Below the pieces are notes generated by a model. The model saw only the letters and a list, made by a program, of their open reading frames with translations, did no database searches and was not told where the DNA came from. The position numbers were made by a program, and so were the translations under genes. From JABILX01 sp041648305 (GTDB taxonomy: Bacteria > Patescibacteriota > Gracilibacteria > UBA1369 > LOWO2-01-FULL-3): 7,438 nt of DNA. Location of the stretch: contig JBAZPI010000036.1 in assembly GCA_041648305.1 (NCBI GenBank), forward strand, positions 1 to 7,438. The letters are read 5' to 3'. Of this stretch, positions 5,811 to 7,438 are shown one piece after another; the stretch's first letter is position 1, and every line of letters begins with the position of its first letter.

Positions 5811-7403
5811 TTACCTCGCTCTTAACCCAGGTACCTGAGTTAAATATCTCTCTCTTTCCCCGGAAGAACAATTACCTGATTTGACCGCAAGAATCTTTTC
5901 CAAAAGTATTTCGACAGGCTTTGGCGTAGGTTCTGCATTCACGACAGCCTGATCCCTGATTGAAATAAGCGAACCTCTCTTCTCAGCGGACACATCAGGC
6001 ACTTTCGGATCACCATCCTGCTCAATCGATTTTTCATCAATATGCACAAAATGAATCGCGTCAAAAGGCGAAAGAATTGCCGCCGTCCCGCAATTCGTAG
6101 CAGAGCAAAATTTCCCATCCATAACTTCCCCCACCAAAACATCACGTTCCTCAATCTCCCAACCAAGTTTCCAGGCTTGAGCCAAAACCAAATTCCTGGT
6201 ATTTCCAGGCAAAATATCTCCATGAGCCAAAGTTGGAGTTATAATCTTATACCTCCCGCCGCCCAAATCTTGAAAAAACAAAGTATTGGAAGCGTTTGTC
6301 TCACAAACCCTTGCCCCTCTAAATTCATCGCTACCTTGATCAAAACCTTCCACAACTCTATCCAAGTAAAGAACACCGTCAGGATTTACAGGAGATTCTC
6401 CCTCCCCGGCAAGATTCATACCTTTAACAGCCTTGATAACCGGCGCAGTTTGAGCATATCCACCAATGGCTTTAATCATCCCCTGATTTGCAGCCGCCCT
6501 AACTTTGTTATCCGGAACTCCAAGTACCTTTATTGGGACATTCCCTTCCCTCTCGCAAGTACCACGCTTACCGAAATAAGCACCAACACCTCCTATAGGT
6601 GTGACTTCCACAAAAAATCCCGTAACTCTTGAATTGCCAACTCTCATTTGAGGACCAATATCGGCTGAATGTTGACGAACATATAAACGACCGCCCTTTG
6701 GGACAAACCTCGCGTTTTGCTGAACCGCTGTAATTACGGCCCGATTAAAAACCTCGAACGTAACATACTTAAGTCCCAGCTTGATAGCCCCACTGCGATA
6801 ACGTTCATAATGCGATCTCATTCCGAAAACATAAACATTTCCATCAACTCCAATTTCAGCCGTCATCCCCTCAAACTCTGCGCTTCCATAGTGAAGAGCC
6901 TGCATATTCGGCGATAAACCAAGATTGGAATACGGTGTCGTAACAATCTCGCTCCATCTACCGTCCACACACGTCGCACTTACAAAGGAATCAGTCTTTA
7001 TAAGGCCTTTTTCCAGATGTCCAAAACCAAGATTTCCTTCCACCTCAAGTACTTTAAAAAGCGGATAATCACTCCCAATAGGAATTCCGGCTCGCACGGC
7101 GGCAACACGAATTTGAACATACTTGATTACATCTCTAGGAAGAGGAAGCGCAGAACAACCACCAAGCAAACTATCAATTTTAGGATTTTCAAAAAAAACT
7201 CCGGCCTCGTCCCGAATATCAGGCGCCGTAACAGCATCCTCGTCACTTAAAGGAACCGAATCTCTATGAAAAGTCACAAGTAACCCCTCCTCCGCACCTT
7301 CAAAACTCGCATCCCTTAACCTACACGCAAAATCATAAGTAAGATCATCAAGCACTCCATCACGTTCCCGTCCCTCAAAAACCAACGGCGCTTCTTGAGT
7401 CAC
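5811..7403 (-). CDS. Branched-chain-type aminotransferase (fold type IV), long divergent form
   Basis: A 530-residue PLP-dependent class IV aminotransferase, most like BCAT/IlvE. BCAT exchanges the amino group between Leu/Ile/Val and 2-oxoglutarate in the cytoplasm. Visible motifs: ALHYGSAEFEGM (169-180), the classic BCAT 'LHYG..(F)EG'; RSHYERYRSGA with R201; YVRQ with R243; catalytic Lys K311 in IKAIGGYAQT, matching 'K.GGNYA' but with Gly for Asn; VLYLD; E368 in ETNASN; LPGNTRN (398-404); and CGTAA (438-442), the 'GTAA' PLP-phosphate loop. The protein is long against the usual 300-360 residues. About 100-140 extra residues precede the core, and there are about 57 residues between K311 and E368 instead of roughly 35. 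C433 and C438 flank the phosphate loop. The start GTG (7403) is preceded by AAAGGGA, but the frame stays open to the window edge, so a start further upstream is possible. No ilv neighbours are present. The fold call is strong; substrate specificity is inferred. Confidence 0.87.
   Translation of the reverse strand: MTQEAPLVFEGRERDGVLDDLTYDFACRLRDASFEGAEEGLLVTFHRDSVPLSDEDAVTAPDIRDEAGVFFENPKIDSLLGGCSALPLPRDVIKYVQIRVAAVRAGIPIGSDYPLFKVLEVEGNLGFGHLEKGLIKTDSFVSATCVDGRWSEIVTTPYSNLGLSPNMQALHYGSAEFEGMTAEIGVDGNVYVFGMRSHYERYRSGAIKLGLKYVTFEVFNRAVITAVQQNARFVPKGGRLYVRQHSADIGPQMRVGNSRVTGFFVEVTPIGGVGAYFGKRGTCEREGNVPIKVLGVPDNKVRAAANQGMIKAIGGYAQTAPVIKAVKGMNLAGEGESPVNPDGVLYLDRVVEGFDQGSDEFRGARVCETNASNTLFFQDLGGGRYKIITPTLAHGDILPGNTRNLVLAQAWKLGWEIEERDVLVGEVMDGKFCSATNCGTAAILSPFDAIHFVHIDEKSIEQDGDPKVPDVSAEKRGSLISIRDQAVVNAEPTPKPVEILLEKILAVKSGNCSSGERERYLTQVPGLRAR
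5822..5843. repeat. 22-bp palindrome at the convergent gene ends, possible terminator
   Basis: TTAACCCAGGT and ACCTGAGTTAA form an inverted repeat with a single mismatched pair (5827/5838). In minus-strand RNA the mismatch becomes a U-G pair, giving an unbroken 9-bp stem with loop GUAC; in plus-strand RNA it is C-A. It lies inside the last codons of the aminotransferase gene and 16 bp past the stop of the plus-strand gene, where terminators are expected because only 4 bp separate the two genes. No clear U-tract follows on either strand, though the plus strand continues into a pyrimidine-rich run, so the terminator role is tentative. Confidence 0.4.
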
Positions 7404-7406
7404 GTT

Positions 7407-7413
7407 TCCCTTT
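7407..7413 (-). promoter_or_regulatory. Possible ribosome binding site of the aminotransferase gene
   Basis: On the minus strand AAAGGGA lies 3 nt before GTG 7403, and a second purine run AAAGGA (7418-7423) lies 14 nt before it. The first is close and the second is far for a Shine-Dalgarno, so support for this start is modest. None of the plus-strand starts in the window has even this much. Confidence 0.3.
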
Positions 7414-7438
7414 CTAATCCTTTGCTTTATTGAACCCA

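Noticed and set aside
6042..6632. 196-residue open frame on the plus strand opposite the aminotransferase gene
   Set aside because: It is antisense to a well-supported BCAT coding region, has no domain or start signal, and its composition (rich in Ser, Asn, Arg, Ile) is what the reverse frame of the real gene gives.
1..7438. Alternative genetic code (TGA as Gly) as in Gracilibacteria/Absconditabacteria
   Set aside because: Long frames, including one of 898 codons, run with no in-frame TGA, and Gly is encoded by ordinary GGN codons.
1..7438. CRISPR array, insertion sequence, phage genes, tRNA or rRNA
   Set aside because: No spaced direct repeats, terminal inverted repeats, transposase motifs or RNA gene signatures were seen; the only repeated DNA is the propeller coding repeats, the 12-bp duplication and two inverted repeats.

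Overview
The window looks like ordinary chromosomal sequence from a monoderm bacterium, most plausibly a member of the Patescibacteria/CPR radiation; a Peregrinibacteria-like lineage is my best guess. The taxonomic call is inference. It rests on large exported SLH plus 'DGGY' propeller proteins, a tiny lysine-only style basic protein, the lack of Shine-Dalgarno sequences before most starts, and moderate AT richness by eye. All five stop codons visible are TAA or TAG. The long frames contain no in-frame TGA, so nothing here suggests TGA reassignment.

Layout. (1) 1-1814, plus strand: the 3' part of a large exported repeat protein cut by the left edge. (2) 1852-4548, plus: a complete 898-residue paralogue with a signal peptide, three S-layer homology (SLH) repeats, a predicted seven-bladed beta-propeller and a C-terminal domain shared with gene 1. 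(3) 4614-4745, plus: a 43-residue protein with 25 lysines and no acidic residues, likely a nucleic-acid-binding histone-H1-like peptide, with a candidate promoter before it and a strong hairpin after it. (4) 4892-5806, plus: an unrecognised protein with an XRE-like helix-turn-helix and a C-terminal hydrophobic segment, behind a near-consensus sigma70-type promoter. (5) 5811-7403, minus: a divergent, unusually long fold-type-IV aminotransferase of the branched-chain (BCAT/IlvE) type, convergent with gene 4 and separated from it by 4 bp.

How the genes work together. Genes 1 and 2 are tandem paralogues 37 bp apart. They probably make two related cell-surface propeller proteins from one transcript, anchored through SLH repeats. 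The small basic protein looks like its own transcription unit, closed by the hairpin. Genes 4 and 5 are independent units facing each other. I see no phage, transposon, CRISPR, tRNA or rRNA. No gene-free stretch exceeds 300 bases; the longest is 146 bp (4746-4891), and it holds the hairpin and the promoter of gene 4.

The most interesting material is the paired SLH-propeller proteins with their shared, unrecognised C-terminal domain, and the enlarged BCAT-like enzyme.
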